Assembly: GCA_963710735.1 (NCBI GenBank)
Contig: CAVQBN010000024.1
Location: 1-64,000 of the forward strand
Direction: 5' to 3'
DNA length: 64,000 bases
Source: FEN-1297 sp963710735
GTDB taxonomy: Bacteria > Bacteroidota > Ignavibacteria > Ignavibacteriales > Ignavibacteriaceae
Position 1 is the first letter of the stretch; every line of letters begins with the position of its first letter. The translations under genes were made by a program, and so were the position numbers. Positions 17,000 to 27,069 of this stretch are shown piece after piece. The notes beneath the pieces were generated by a model. That model did not search any database and was not told the DNA's origin. It was given only the letters and a program-made list of their open reading frames with translations.

Positions 17000-17105
17000 A
17001 GAGTGACCAAAAAGTAATTTTTCAATTTAAAAATCTGCGAATATCCGTTAAATCAGCGTCATCTGTGTGCTATTTTTCAGACCAATATTACTTTTGGTCT
17101 GCTAC
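17000..17105. repeat. Intergenic inverted repeat with dispersed-repeat-like core
   Basis: GACCAAAAAGTAAT near 17005 is inversely repeated as ATTACTTTTGGTC near 17087, and CAGACC/GGTCTG closes a smaller hairpin at about 17079-17102. Between them lies AATCAGCGTCATCTGTGTGC, a phrase resembling a widespread intergenic repeat of Bacteroidota-like genomes. It sits between convergent genes and could act as a bidirectional terminator. Confidence 0.4.
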
Positions 17106-17119
17106 AGAATAAATAATTT

Positions 17120-17920
17120 TTATTTAGAATTACTATCTTTAATTCGTTGTATCATCACTTCAGCATTTGTATTATTCGGATTAAGCTTAAGTGATTTTTC
17201 ATAATTCTGTAACGCAAGATCTTTTTCTCCATCCATTAAATATGCTTCTCCAAGACTATCATAAGTATTATACGAATCAGGATAAGTTTCAATATTCAAC
17301 TTTAACACTGCAATTGCCTGCTTAAACATTTTGTTTCTCATAAACCTATATGCAAGAAAGTTTAATTGGTCTTCATCAAAATCATAAACATTCCGCTGGG
17401 TTTTATATAATCTATGATATTGTATAACAGCAGAGTCAATTCCTTTTTCAAAAATTGTTAATAGCAATGTGTCTGCAATAGAAGGTTTTGGTGTACTTAC
17501 ACTCATTAGCTGGGTATCGAAAATTAAGGTTGCATTCGGGGGGATTGCGCTTCCGGCACCTCTTGTGCCATATCCCAGTTGAGGAGGAATTATAAGACGG
17601 AATTTATCACCTACCTTCATTAAAGCAATTCCTTCATCCCAGCCTTTAATAACTTTCCCTTCGCCTAAAATAAATTTGAAAGGCTTCCCTCTTTTATAGG
17701 AATTATCAAATTCACTTCCATCAAGGAGATAGCCGATATAATTTACAGCAACCTCTTTTCCGGCAACAGCCTGCTCACCGTTACCTTTTGCGAGCACAAT
17801 ATATTTTAAACCGGTATTTGTGGTAACGGTATCTTTACCGGTAGTTGTAGATTGAGCAAAAGAAAAAACCGGCAGCAAAAACAGACCAATGATCATCAAA
17901 AAATGTTTTGTCAATGTCAT
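17120..17920 (-). CDS. FKBP-type peptidyl-prolyl isomerase with C-terminal TPRs
   Basis: A 266-residue protein when started at the ATG at 17920, which has AGGAAGAG before it and directly opens a signal peptide (LMIIGLFLLPVFSFAQ); the frame extends to 17956. An FKBP domain follows (GKEVAVNYIGYLLDGSEFD, LGEGKVIKGWDEGIALMKVGDKF, PPQLGYGTRGAGSAIPPNATLIFD) with the usual active-site aromatics. The last third has two TPR-like helical pairs (DSYNTYDSLGEAYLMDGEKDLALQNYEKSLKLNPNN). It should assist folding of exported proteins in the periplasm. Confidence 0.9.
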   Translation of the reverse strand: MTLTKHFLMIIGLFLLPVFSFAQSTTTGKDTVTTNTGLKYIVLAKGNGEQAVAGKEVAVNYIGYLLDGSEFDNSYKRGKPFKFILGEGKVIKGWDEGIALMKVGDKFRLIIPPQLGYGTRGAGSAIPPNATLIFDTQLMSVSTPKPSIADTLLLTIFEKGIDSAVIQYHRLYKTQRNVYDFDEDQLNFLAYRFMRNKMFKQAIAVLKLNIETYPDSYNTYDSLGEAYLMDGEKDLALQNYEKSLKLNPNNTNAEVMIQRIKDSNSK

Positions 17921-18061
17921 TCTCTTCCTAATTTTAAATCTGAAATGTGATTCCAAAGATAATTAATTACCATGAAAATGCTAAGAGAAAATTTATTAAA
18001 ATTATACTATTATAAAATAATCTCTTAATTTTAACATTACCATTTTAATAGGTTCCAGCAT

Positions 18062-19402
18062 TTGAGTGATGATATTTCCGATAAATTAACATTTAAAAGA
18101 ATTTTCCGTTTCTGGGTTCCGCTCTCAGCTACATGGCTTATGATGTCGGTTGAAGGGCCATTCCTTTCGGCAATAATAGCAAGGATGCTGAACCCGGAAT
18201 TCAACCTTGCTGCCTACGGTGTTGCTTTTTCTTTTGCAATGATTATTGAAGCTCCGGTTATCCTTTTAATGACTGCTTCTACAGCATTAGTAAAAGATCT
18301 TCAAGCTTTTAGAAAACTGCGTAATTTTACTTATGCACTGAACACAATAGCAACAGGATTGATGTTCTTATTAGTTGTTCCGTCTATCTTTTATTTTATT
18401 ACAATCGATCTTGTAAAACTTCCTGTTGAAGTCGCTAAACTTACGCATACTGCACTAATCATTTTAATACCCTGGCCGGGCGCAATTGGTTACAGAAGAT
18501 TTTACCAGGGTATTTTAATTAGAAATAACTTAACAAAACGAGTAGCATACGGAACGGTTGTAAGGCTATCATGTATGTCTTTAACAGCTTTGTCTTTGCA
18601 CTTTTTTACAAATGTTGAAGGTGTTGTTGTCGGAGCCGGGGCATTAGCAGCAGGAGTAACCGGTGAAGCAATTGCCAGTAAAGTAATGGCTCTCGGTGTT
18701 TTGAAGAAAATTAAATCCGGTGAAATCAGAACTGCCGAATCCAGTAATTTAACCTACCGTGGAATATTTAAATTCTATTATCCGCTTGCTTTAACTTCGA
18801 TGATAACTTTGGGCGTTCAGCCGATGGTTACTTTTTTTATGGGGCAAAGCAGAATGTCACTGGAATCGCTGGCGGTTCTTCCGGTTATCAGTTCATTTGT
18901 TTTCATTTTTAGAAGTGTCGGACTTTCATTCCAGGAAGTTGGTATAGCATTGATGGGAAAGAATAAAGAAGGCTATGTACCTTTAAGAAATTTTGCTTTT
19001 ATGCTGGGTTTAATTGTAATATCCGTCCTTGGAATAATAGCATTTACTCCGCTTTCCAATGTATGGTTCTATGATGTTTCAGGATTGTCCATTCAATTAA
19101 CAGATTTTGCAAAGCTTCCTTTAATCATCATGGTAATCATGCCGGGATTATCTGTATTATTAAGTTTTCAAACTGCGGTACTTGTGGAATCACATCACAC
19201 AAAACCAATAACCTTTTCAACATTAATGGAATTTTCCGGAATTATCTTAACTATGTTTATTTCAATTAAATATTTTGACCTAGTAGGTGTAGTTGCCGCT
19301 ACTTTAGGTTTTATAATCGGAAGAATAGGAGCTAATTTATACTTATTCCCTCCTTATTTCAAAGCATTGTCCGATAGGCCTCCTATATCTAAAAAGGAAT
19401 GA
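18062..19402 (+). CDS. MATE/MOP-superfamily membrane transporter
   Basis: A 446-residue polytopic protein with about 12 hydrophobic segments. The start codon appears to be TTG (TTGAGTGATGAT) with AGGT about 8 bp upstream; no nearby ATG fits the first membrane-proximal residues. The N-terminus FKRIFRFWVPLSATWLMM and the two-fold repeat of six segments resemble MATE efflux pumps. Similarity to the ANKH-like branch of the same superfamily is also possible. The substrate is unknown. Confidence 0.7.
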   Translation: MSDDISDKLTFKRIFRFWVPLSATWLMMSVEGPFLSAIIARMLNPEFNLAAYGVAFSFAMIIEAPVILLMTASTALVKDLQAFRKLRNFTYALNTIATGLMFLLVVPSIFYFITIDLVKLPVEVAKLTHTALIILIPWPGAIGYRRFYQGILIRNNLTKRVAYGTVVRLSCMSLTALSLHFFTNVEGVVVGAGALAAGVTGEAIASKVMALGVLKKIKSGEIRTAESSNLTYRGIFKFYYPLALTSMITLGVQPMVTFFMGQSRMSLESLAVLPVISSFVFIFRSVGLSFQEVGIALMGKNKEGYVPLRNFAFMLGLIVISVLGIIAFTPLSNVWFYDVSGLSIQLTDFAKLPLIIMVIMPGLSVLLSFQTAVLVESHHTKPITFSTLMEFSGIILTMFISIKYFDLVGVVAATLGFIIGRIGANLYLFPPYFKALSDRPPISKKE

Positions 19403-19561
19403 TTTTTTATTTATCAAAAAATGAACAAAATTCATAATAATTCGTCAAAATCAGCATCAATCCTAAAAATAAGTTCGGCCTAAGTAGTGAATAATTCAGC
19501 GAAATTCAATAAGTTTAACCCATATTTTCCAAATTTTTTTTCTCATTAAGGTACTTATAAT

Positions 19562-22438
19562 ATGACTGTAAAATTAACACGCCGAATAATAGGAACATTT
19601 GTGTTCTTATTAACCACAGTGATTTTGTTTTTAACTGTACAGCCATCCGTTTCCTTTTGGGACCCGGGTGAGATTTCTGCCGCATCTTATTCTCTAATGG
19701 TGCCGCATCCTCCGGGAGGTCCTCTTTGGCTTCTTATCGGCAGAGTTTTTTCAATGATTCCTTTTGCTCATAATATAGGATTCAGAATAAATACGGTTTC
19801 CGTTCTTTCCGGGGCTTTTTCAGTTCTTATTCTTTATCTAATCGCAATAAAATTAATTGAAACTTACAGAGGAAAAGATTATAAAAATTTAACCGATGCA
19901 CTTTTCACTTACATTTCCGCCGGTATCGGTGCTTTAGCTTTTGCTTTTTGCGATACATTCTGGTTTAACGCAACTGAATCGAACTACTTCGCATTAAGTA
20001 CATTCCTTTTCGCCTTAATTGTCTGGTTAATGATGATCTGGAATGACCATTCAAAAGAACACGGAAATGAAAAATATATTATACTGATGGCATACTTAAT
20101 AGGCCTTTCTTTCGGTGTTCACCTAATGAGTGTGCTTGGATTATATACTTTTGTCTTTATGGTTGTAATGAAAAAGTATGTTAATGATGATGAAACTTTT
20201 AAGAAAACTGCTTATTTATTTTTAATTCACCTAGGTATACTTTTAATTATTGCAATAGCACTCTGGGCAGGGCAAACAGCCACAACACCGCCAAGTCCTA
20301 CTGAGTATAAAGCATTTGATTCTAAGTTTATATGGATAATGGCTGGTGCATCCGCAATATTTATGGGAGCGAACTGGAAAAAAATATTCCATAGAAATTC
20401 CTTTTATATTCCGATAATTGCAGCAGGCGTGGTTTTATTATTTGCTTACCCCGGTATAGTTAAGGGATTACCCAAATTGCTTCTTTTGTTAGGAGGATCG
20501 GGCTCATCAACTAATTTAATCATCTTTCTGGTTATTCTTGCAATAATAGTTTACCTGATATACTGGACAGCAAAGAATAAAAAGGGACTTGCAAACATAG
20601 CAACTACCGCTCTTCTATTTACAATCTTAGGATTTACAACTTACGCAGGAATTATTATCCGTTCGAATCAAAGTCCTCCGATGAATGAAAACTGGCCGGA
20701 TAACTTCCAGAAGCTGATGTATTATCTCGATCGTGAACAATATGGTGATTTCCCTATCTTCGAAAGAAGATTTTCCTCAGAACCGCACCAGCAGGGTATT
20801 TACACAAATTACAAAAGTGATCTGGATTTCTTATGGCGTTATCAGGTTGAGCATATGTTTAACAGGTACTTATTTTGGAATTTCATTGGTAAAACTTCAA
20901 CTGTTCAAGATTCACCTTCCACCTGGAAGCAGTTATACGGAATTCCATTTATAATAGGATTGATAGGCTTATTCTTCCTCTTTAAGAAAGATTGGAAGAT
21001 GGCAACTGCTTTTCTGATACTATTTATATTTATGGGCTACCTTATAGCATTTTATCAAAATCAGCAGCAGCCGCAGCCCAGAGACCGCTTTTACTTTTAC
21101 CCGGGCGCATTCTTCGTCTTTGCAATCTGGATAGCGGTCGGAGTAAGAGAAATTGCAGAATTGATTAGGGAAAAGATTAAAGATAGTTCCTTAGCTAAAA
21201 CTACGGCCTTTGCAAGTCTTGGATTAGCACTTTTGTTAATACCAGGCAATATGTTGAGAACAAATTATTTTACTCATGATAGATCGCATAACTGGCTACC
21301 CTGGGACTTCGCTTATAATTTGCTGCAAAGCTGTAAACCAAATGCAATCCTCTTTACAAACGGAGATAATGATACATTCCCCCTTTGGTATCTGCAGGAT
21401 GTTGAGGGTGTACGTCGTGATATTAGAGTTGTCTGTTTAAGTTTGGCAAATACAGATTGGTATGTTGAACAGCTTAAGAACACTTCTCCTTACGGGGCGT
21501 TAAAAGTTAAATTCAGCATGTCAAACCAGATGATAAAGCAGCTTTCTCCAATTGAATGGAAATCTCAAATGGAATCTATTCCGGTTTCCAAAGATGCGTT
21601 AAAAAAATTCGATGTAACTGACACTTCGGTTATTAACTCCGGTGAACTTTCGTGGAAAATGAATAATACTATAGAAATAGGAGGCGTGAAAGGCATAAGG
21701 ATTCAGGATATTGTTGTTAAGGATATTATTGAAAACAATACCTGGACAAGGCCGATCTATTTTGCTTCTACATGTTCGCCTGACTGTTATATCGGACTTG
21801 ACGACTATTTGCAAATGCAGGGAATTGCTTCTCAATTGGTTCCTCAAAAGAGAAAAGGTTACGAATATGTTGATACCAAAATTACGGATGCGGATCTTCT
21901 GCATGAAAATCCGTCTTATTCAAAAACTTATCAAACCGGATTTAAGTTTAGAGGATTGAATAATAAGAATATCTTTTTTGATGATACTGAAATAAGATTA
22001 ATCCAAAATTATAGAAACGTTTATGTTAGACTTGCATATTATTACAAAAATGAATTGAACAATAATGAAATGTGCATTAAAACTCTGGATGCAATGGAAA
22101 AGGTCGTTCCAAGACAGGTTGTTCCAATAGATTACAGGTTTTTATATGACGTTGCAAACCTATATTACAGCGCAGGTGATACCGCAAGATATAGGGAAAT
22201 AGCAGCATATGTTATACCCATGGCCGAAAAGGATATGCCAGCAAGTTTGAATAATCTTCAGTCACCGTATAATTCTTTCAGTATTCTGGAAAGAATGTAT
22301 GTTAATTTGAAAGAATACAATAAAGCCATAGAAGTTCTGGAGAGACTTCAGAATATGATGCCTAATGCAGGTGGAGTTCAGGAAGAAATTAACAGATTAA
22401 AAGCAATGGCTAAAAGAGATTCGATTCAAACCAAATAA
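19562..22438 (+). CDS. DUF2723 (TMEM260-like) membrane protein with C-terminal TPR region
   Basis: A 958-residue protein. The first 560 residues hold about 11-12 membrane segments with the GT-C-like early loop SVSFWDPGEISAASYSL, whose acidic pair is placed like the catalytic Asp/Glu of GT-C glycosyltransferases, and the conserved stretch HPPGGPLW. The soluble second half includes NGDNDTFPLWYLQDVEGVRRDI, a conserved DUF2723 block, and ends in TPR-like helices. The eukaryotic homologue TMEM260 is a protein O-mannosyltransferase, so glycosylation of exported proteins is a reasonable inference. It is flanked by a terminator. Confidence 0.85.
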   Translation: MTVKLTRRIIGTFVFLLTTVILFLTVQPSVSFWDPGEISAASYSLMVPHPPGGPLWLLIGRVFSMIPFAHNIGFRINTVSVLSGAFSVLILYLIAIKLIETYRGKDYKNLTDALFTYISAGIGALAFAFCDTFWFNATESNYFALSTFLFALIVWLMMIWNDHSKEHGNEKYIILMAYLIGLSFGVHLMSVLGLYTFVFMVVMKKYVNDDETFKKTAYLFLIHLGILLIIAIALWAGQTATTPPSPTEYKAFDSKFIWIMAGASAIFMGANWKKIFHRNSFYIPIIAAGVVLLFAYPGIVKGLPKLLLLLGGSGSSTNLIIFLVILAIIVYLIYWTAKNKKGLANIATTALLFTILGFTTYAGIIIRSNQSPPMNENWPDNFQKLMYYLDREQYGDFPIFERRFSSEPHQQGIYTNYKSDLDFLWRYQVEHMFNRYLFWNFIGKTSTVQDSPSTWKQLYGIPFIIGLIGLFFLFKKDWKMATAFLILFIFMGYLIAFYQNQQQPQPRDRFYFYPGAFFVFAIWIAVGVREIAELIREKIKDSSLAKTTAFASLGLALLLIPGNMLRTNYFTHDRSHNWLPWDFAYNLLQSCKPNAILFTNGDNDTFPLWYLQDVEGVRRDIRVVCLSLANTDWYVEQLKNTSPYGALKVKFSMSNQMIKQLSPIEWKSQMESIPVSKDALKKFDVTDTSVINSGELSWKMNNTIEIGGVKGIRIQDIVVKDIIENNTWTRPIYFASTCSPDCYIGLDDYLQMQGIASQLVPQKRKGYEYVDTKITDADLLHENPSYSKTYQTGFKFRGLNNKNIFFDDTEIRLIQNYRNVYVRLAYYYKNELNNNEMCIKTLDAMEKVVPRQVVPIDYRFLYDVANLYYSAGDTARYREIAAYVIPMAEKDMPASLNNLQSPYNSFSILERMYVNLKEYNKAIEVLERLQNMMPNAGGVQEEINRLKAMAKRDSIQTK

Positions 22439-22446
22439 ACCTTCTA

Positions 22447-22473
22447 GGGGCTGAAGGAAGTTCTTTCAGCCCC
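22447..22473 (+). terminator. Hairpin after the DUF2723 gene
   Basis: GGGGCTGAA and TTCAGCCCC form a perfect 9-bp stem with a 9-base loop, 9 bp after the stop codon. The T-tract is weak, so it may be a terminator or an mRNA-stabilising hairpin. Confidence 0.6.
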
Positions 22474-22663
22474 GCTAAAATCAATTCTTTAAACGACAAA
22501 ATCAAAAATTAAACCATAATGTAAAAAGTTAGTTTAATTAATTAAATTATGAATCGGGCAATTAAAAAGATATTTTTGATTTGTATAAATTAATATCACT
22601 ACTTTTTTCATAAGTAATTATTTCAATATTTAGCTATTTATTTTCAATAGATTTAACAAAACA

Positions 22664-23308
22664 ATGCATAATTTTGACGGAATAATCTTCGATGTCGACG
22701 GCACTTTAACTTCGACAAATGAATTAATTTTTGAAAGTTTCAGATATATCTCGCAAAAATATTTTAATAAAAATCTGACTGATGACGAAATAATGAGTTT
22801 ATTCGGTCCCACCGAAGATGTAATTTTAAAAGAATGGGGCGGTGATAAATTTGATATAGTAAAAGATGATTATTATAATTTCTATTCGGATAATCATCAT
22901 ATGGCGGAACTTTTTCCTGGCATTCGGGAAATTCTTGCTTTCATAAAATCTAAAAATATCTTGCTTTCAATCTTTACAGGGAAAGGAAAAGAAGCTGCGA
23001 CCATTACTCTCAAGAAACTTGAAGTGTTTGATTTTTTCGATTTGATAATCACCGGGGACGACGTTGTTGAACATAAACCTTCGGCAGAAGGAATAAATAA
23101 ATTCCTGGAAAAATTTAATATTAAAAAAGAACGTGTATTAATGATTGGAGATTCTGCATCTGATGTAAAAGCCGCACGCTCTGCAGGTGTACAAATTGCT
23201 TCAGTAGTGTGGGACAGTTATGTAAAAGAAGAAGTCTTGCACCTAGGCAGCGATTATATTTTCCGGGAAGTAAACGAATTACATGAGTTTTTAGAGAAAA
23301 ATATTTAA
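22664..23308 (+). CDS. HAD-superfamily phosphatase (phosphoglycolate-phosphatase-like)
   Basis: A 214-residue protein with all four HAD motifs: DVDGTL (nucleophile and acid Asp), SIFTGKGK (motif II), a Lys in EHKPSAEG (motif III) and MIGDSASDVKAA (motif IV). The helical cap after motif I (FESFRYISQKYF...) is of the C1 type found in Gph and beta-phosphoglucomutase. It should remove phosphate from a small metabolite; the exact substrate is not predictable. It is transcribed alone and faces phoU. Confidence 0.85.
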   Translation: MHNFDGIIFDVDGTLTSTNELIFESFRYISQKYFNKNLTDDEIMSLFGPTEDVILKEWGGDKFDIVKDDYYNFYSDNHHMAELFPGIREILAFIKSKNILLSIFTGKGKEAATITLKKLEVFDFFDLIITGDDVVEHKPSAEGINKFLEKFNIKKERVLMIGDSASDVKAARSAGVQIASVVWDSYVKEEVLHLGSDYIFREVNELHEFLEKNI

Positions 23309-23625
23309 TATCACTCAGTTGAAAATCTGCCAACCGGGGCAGCTTTAGTTGTAGCTGCTGTTTTCCGGCTGGCGGAGAAGCGAATCTCATTTAGACAATT
23401 CATTAATAACAGACTATTTGCCCTCCAATTTCCAGTTGAAAGAAAATCAAATTCAATCTTATCTATTTTTCGAATAGAAAAGTTTTATTGTTAAAAAATA
23501 ATATCTTTTAAAAACTGTAATAAAAATTAAGGCTGGAGTATTAAGTGAATATAAAGAATATGTTATTGTAATGTTAATTAAACAATTTACTTTAAAGTTA
23601 TAAAGTAGAAATAAGAGAGAAAGTA
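23309..23625. other. Convergent intergenic region with one compound hairpin
   Basis: These 317 bases lie between the HAD gene and phoU, both ending here. A hairpin GCAGCT/AGCTGC (23339-23358) followed by TGTTTT is flanked by CCAACCGG and CCGGCTGG, which can extend the stem with one mismatch. It probably ends the HAD transcript. The rest is AT-rich with no open frame worth noting. Confidence 0.5.
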
Positions 23626-24318
23626 TTAACTCATGTTCTCATTACGTAAATTAAAATCCTGGAGTTTTTTCTTATGTGTAACTATCTCATTCTCCATTAG
23701 AAAGATAACATCTTCGGAAATATTTGTTGCATGATCAGCTAATCGTTCAATTTGTCTGGTTAATACAATTAAATGTGCACATGCTTCCGCAAGGTTAGGA
23801 TTAGTTTTTATCTTTTCGACCAGCTGATTAAAAACTTTTTTATTAAGGTCGTCCACAATATCATCTTTAACCCAAATTGTATTAGCCAGCTGAATATCAC
23901 GATTGATAAATGCAGTAATAGCATCTTTAACCATAATGCGGGCAGTTTTTGCCATTTCTGGAAGATCTGTCTGCATAATCAGATCACGGAAATTATCCGT
24001 CTTTTTTACCCGCTGAACTACGTTAACGGCAATGTCTCCGCATCTTTCAAGCTGACTGTCTATTTTTATAGCAGTTAATATAAAACGAAGATCAGTTGCT
24101 ACAGGCTGGTAAAGAGCTAATAAATTTTCGCATTGAGCCATAATCAAATTATCGTAAGCATCAACTTCCCTATCCCTCTGCTTAACGGATTTATAAAGAC
24201 GAGCTTCAGGATCTTCCATATCTTTAAAGCTGTTTTCAACCTGTTCATCAACAATAGAAGCCATTTTATTTATAGTTGTTTTTAATTCTTCAAACTCTTT
24301 TTCAAAATGTCTTTCCAT
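23626..24318 (-). CDS. phoU: Phosphate-signalling regulator PhoU
   Basis: A 230-residue all-helical protein made of two PhoU three-helix repeats, with the conserved metal-site phrases VKQRDREVDAYDN, ATDLRFILTAIKIDSQLERCGDIAVN and LTRQIERLADHATNISEDV. PhoU links the Pst transporter to the PhoR-type sensor kinase and shuts down the phosphate-starvation response. It is the last gene of the pst operon, 54 bp after pstB, with CAGGGC before its ATG. No phoR or phoB gene is in the window. Confidence 0.95.
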   Translation of the reverse strand: MERHFEKEFEELKTTINKMASIVDEQVENSFKDMEDPEARLYKSVKQRDREVDAYDNLIMAQCENLLALYQPVATDLRFILTAIKIDSQLERCGDIAVNVVQRVKKTDNFRDLIMQTDLPEMAKTARIMVKDAITAFINRDIQLANTIWVKDDIVDDLNKKVFNQLVEKIKTNPNLAEACAHLIVLTRQIERLADHATNISEDVIFLMENEIVTHKKKLQDFNLRNENMS

Positions 24319-24372
24319 TTTGCCCTGCCGTTTAATATTTAATTATTAGATAATTATCATGTTTATAATATT

Positions 24373-25188
24373 TTACCCAAACCTGCCTGTAATATAATCT
24401 TCTGTTTGCTTTTTGTCAGGTGAGGTAAACATTTTTTTTGTATTGGAATATTCAACTAGCTCGCCCATATAAAAGAAAGCGGTGTAATCGCTAACCCTTG
24501 CTGCCTGCTGCATATTATGAGTTACTATTACTATCGTAAAATCTTTTTTAAGTTCAAAAATTAATTCTTCAATTTTTGCCGTTGAAATGGGATCAAGCGC
24601 ACTTGCAGGTTCATCCATAAAAATAACTTCAGGGTTAATTGCAATTGTTCTAGCAATGCATAGTCGCTGCTGCTGTCCTCCTGAAATATTGGCACCGGAA
24701 TCATTTAAATTGTCTTTTACTTCATCCCACAGCGCGGCCTGCTTTAGACTTTTTTCTACAATTTGTTTCAATATTTTTTTACTGCGAAACCCGTTCATCT
24801 TTAAGCCGGCGACAACATTATTAAAAATCGACATGGTTGGAAACGGATTTGGTTTCTGAAATACCATTCCGACCTTTCTTCTTAAATAGACAGGATCTGC
24901 CTTCATTATATCTTCACCGTCCAGTAAAATACTTCCGGTTATAGTTCCGCCTACAACCTCGTGCATACGGTTTATACTCCTTAAAAAAGTAGATTTACCG
25001 CAGCCGGAAGGCCCAATTATGGCAACAACTTTTTTCTCAGGAACATCAAGCGAAATATTTTTTAAAACTTTTGTTTTACCAAAATAAGCGCTTAAATCTC
25101 TTACTGAGATCTTACTATTATTCTGGTGTTGAGTTTTGTCTTCAACAGCAATAGGAATATCTATCTGCTCGTTTAATTTCATATCCAT
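24373..25188 (-). CDS. pstB: Phosphate ABC transporter ATP-binding protein PstB
   Basis: A 271-residue ATPase with Walker A IGPSGCGKSTF, the Q-loop phrase MVFQKPNPFPTMSIFNNV that marks PstB, signature ISGGQQQR, Walker B VIFMDEPASALDP and the switch His in VIVTHNM. About 25 residues precede the usual PstB start. It powers phosphate import through PstC/PstA at the inner membrane and starts 5 bp after the pstA stop. Confidence 0.96.
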   Translation of the reverse strand: MDMKLNEQIDIPIAVEDKTQHQNNSKISVRDLSAYFGKTKVLKNISLDVPEKKVVAIIGPSGCGKSTFLRSINRMHEVVGGTITGSILLDGEDIMKADPVYLRRKVGMVFQKPNPFPTMSIFNNVVAGLKMNGFRSKKILKQIVEKSLKQAALWDEVKDNLNDSGANISGGQQQRLCIARTIAINPEVIFMDEPASALDPISTAKIEELIFELKKDFTIVIVTHNMQQAARVSDYTAFFYMGELVEYSNTKKMFTSPDKKQTEDYITGRFG

Positions 25189-25193
25189 ATAAA

Positions 25194-26057
25194 CTACGAT
25201 TTATATTTTGAGCGAGTTATAATTCTAAATATCAAGCTGAGCAAGGAAATCATGATAATAAGTACCAGTGCTGCCGTCCATGCCTGGTCATTCCAATCTT
25301 TGTAGGGTGCGGCTGAATATTCATAAATGTATACAGTAAGTGAAGCAATCGGCTGAAAAACATTTGTAGACCAGAATCTGTTTCCAAGCGCTGTAAATAA
25401 AAGCGGCGCTGTTTCGCCTGCCGCTCTTGCAAGTCCCAACAGTACTCCGGTTGCAATGCCTTTCCATGCAGTTTTTAAAACAATTAATATTGAAGTTTTC
25501 CATTTGGGTATTCCTAAAGCCAACCCGGCTTCTCTGTAAGAATGAGGTACTAGCTTAATCATTTCTTCAGTTGTACGGGTAATTGTAGGAATCATTAATA
25601 TTGCTAATGCAACTCCGCCGGCTAAAGCCGAAAAATGTTTCATCGGTATAACAACCAAAGTGTAGGCAACTACACCGACAACAATTGAAGGTATTCCGCT
25701 TAATACATCAGTCAAAAAGCGTACAGTTGATCCGAATTTATTTTTACCGAATTCGGAAAGATATGTGCCAGCCATTATACCGACTGGAATCCCGATTCCG
25801 CCGCCTATACCGATTAGAATTAAAGTTCCAAAGATCGCGTTAACCATCCCTCCGCCTGGTGTACCAACGGGTGTGGGAAGTTTTGTAAAGAAATTTAAAT
25901 TTAAATATGACATTCCCTTTGATATTGTATAATAAAATATCATGATCAATGGAATAATTGTGACAACCGCTGAGATAAACGATAAGGAAAGCATTACAAC
26001 ATTTGTTGTCTTCCTTCTGTAAAAAGTAAATTTATTATTCTTATTCATTATTTCCAT
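25194..26057 (-). CDS. pstA: Phosphate ABC transporter permease PstA
   Basis: A 287-residue inner-membrane permease with six hydrophobic segments and the EAA loop (YREAGLALGIPKWKTSILIVLKTAWKGIATG) that docks on PstB. The phrase GIPSIVVGV is typical of PstA. Its start overlaps the pstC end by 10 bp; the second Met (26048) is an alternative start. It pairs with PstC. Confidence 0.95.
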   Translation of the reverse strand: MEIMNKNNKFTFYRRKTTNVVMLSLSFISAVVTIIPLIMIFYYTISKGMSYLNLNFFTKLPTPVGTPGGGMVNAIFGTLILIGIGGGIGIPVGIMAGTYLSEFGKNKFGSTVRFLTDVLSGIPSIVVGVVAYTLVVIPMKHFSALAGGVALAILMIPTITRTTEEMIKLVPHSYREAGLALGIPKWKTSILIVLKTAWKGIATGVLLGLARAAGETAPLLFTALGNRFWSTNVFQPIASLTVYIYEYSAAPYKDWNDQAWTAALVLIIMISLLSLIFRIITRSKYKS

Positions 26058-27055
26058 CTTCGTTCAACACCCCAAACCAAAAGATGAGCAAAAATATTAA
26101 TGATTATAGTTATAACAAAAAGTATCAGGGCAAGTTCAATTAAAGAATTTAAATACAAGTTTGAAGTAGCTTCATTAAATTCATTTGCAAGTGTACTGGC
26201 AATTGTATATGCGGGGTTTAATATTGAAGCGGAAATCTCTGGGCGATTACCGATAACCATTGTTACTGCCATTGTTTCTCCTACAGCTCTGCCAAAGCCC
26301 AAAATGATTGCACCCAGCAATCCCGACCGGGAGTTACCTAGAACAATTTTTGTTACTTCCCACTTAGTAGCACCTAATGCATAAGCAGCTTCTCTTTGAT
26401 TATTCGGAACTGATTTTAAAACATCACGGGATATTGAAGATATAATCGGTAAGACCATAATGGATAAAATTACACCTGCTGCAAGCATTCCATATCCGTA
26501 TGGAGCACCTTGAAAGAAAGGTGAGTTCGGAAATTGATTTTGTAAAAACGGTTCAACTACCTCACGCAGCCAGGGAACAAGAACGAATATTCCCCATAAT
26601 CCGTAAATAACACTGGGTATTCCGGCAAGTAATTCAGTTAAAAAGGACAAGGGTTTTTCAAGCCACGGAGGTGCAAGTTCAGATAAAAAGACAGCGACAC
26701 TTAATCCTAATGGTATTGCTATTAACATAGCAAGGAATGATGATACCATTGTTCCGAATATCATCGGCAATGCATTAAACACCTGGGAATAGGGATCCCA
26801 TGTTGTTCCGGTAAGGAATCCCCAACCAAACTTTTTCATGGATAACAGGGAATTGGAATACATTTCCCACGCCATGAAAATAACAAGCAGAAAGACTAAC
26901 ACTGCAAATAACAATGTTAGTCTTTCAAAAATTATATCGCCTAGATTATTATTTCCTAATATTCTTTTTAAGAAAGATGAAGTTTTTTTCTCCCTACTCT
27001 TCCTAAAATAATTCTGAATTTTCTCAAGCGATTCTTTGTCGGTTACATCATCCAC
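26048..27055 (-). CDS. pstC: Phosphate ABC transporter permease PstC
   Basis: A 335-residue inner-membrane permease. Six hydrophobic segments follow a charged 45-residue N-terminal extension (ESLEKIQNYFRKSREKK). The EAA loop is QREAAYALGATKWEVTKIVLGNSRSGLLGA, and GIPSVIYGLWGIFVLVPWLRE is a PstC hallmark. It lies 14 bp after pstS and overlaps pstA. Confidence 0.95.
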   Translation of the reverse strand: MDDVTDKESLEKIQNYFRKSREKKTSSFLKRILGNNNLGDIIFERLTLLFAVLVFLLVIFMAWEMYSNSLLSMKKFGWGFLTGTTWDPYSQVFNALPMIFGTMVSSFLAMLIAIPLGLSVAVFLSELAPPWLEKPLSFLTELLAGIPSVIYGLWGIFVLVPWLREVVEPFLQNQFPNSPFFQGAPYGYGMLAAGVILSIMVLPIISSISRDVLKSVPNNQREAAYALGATKWEVTKIVLGNSRSGLLGAIILGFGRAVGETMAVTMVIGNRPEISASILNPAYTIASTLANEFNEATSNLYLNSLIELALILFVITIIINIFAHLLVWGVERRWK

Positions 27056-27069
27056 TGGTTTATTCGATA

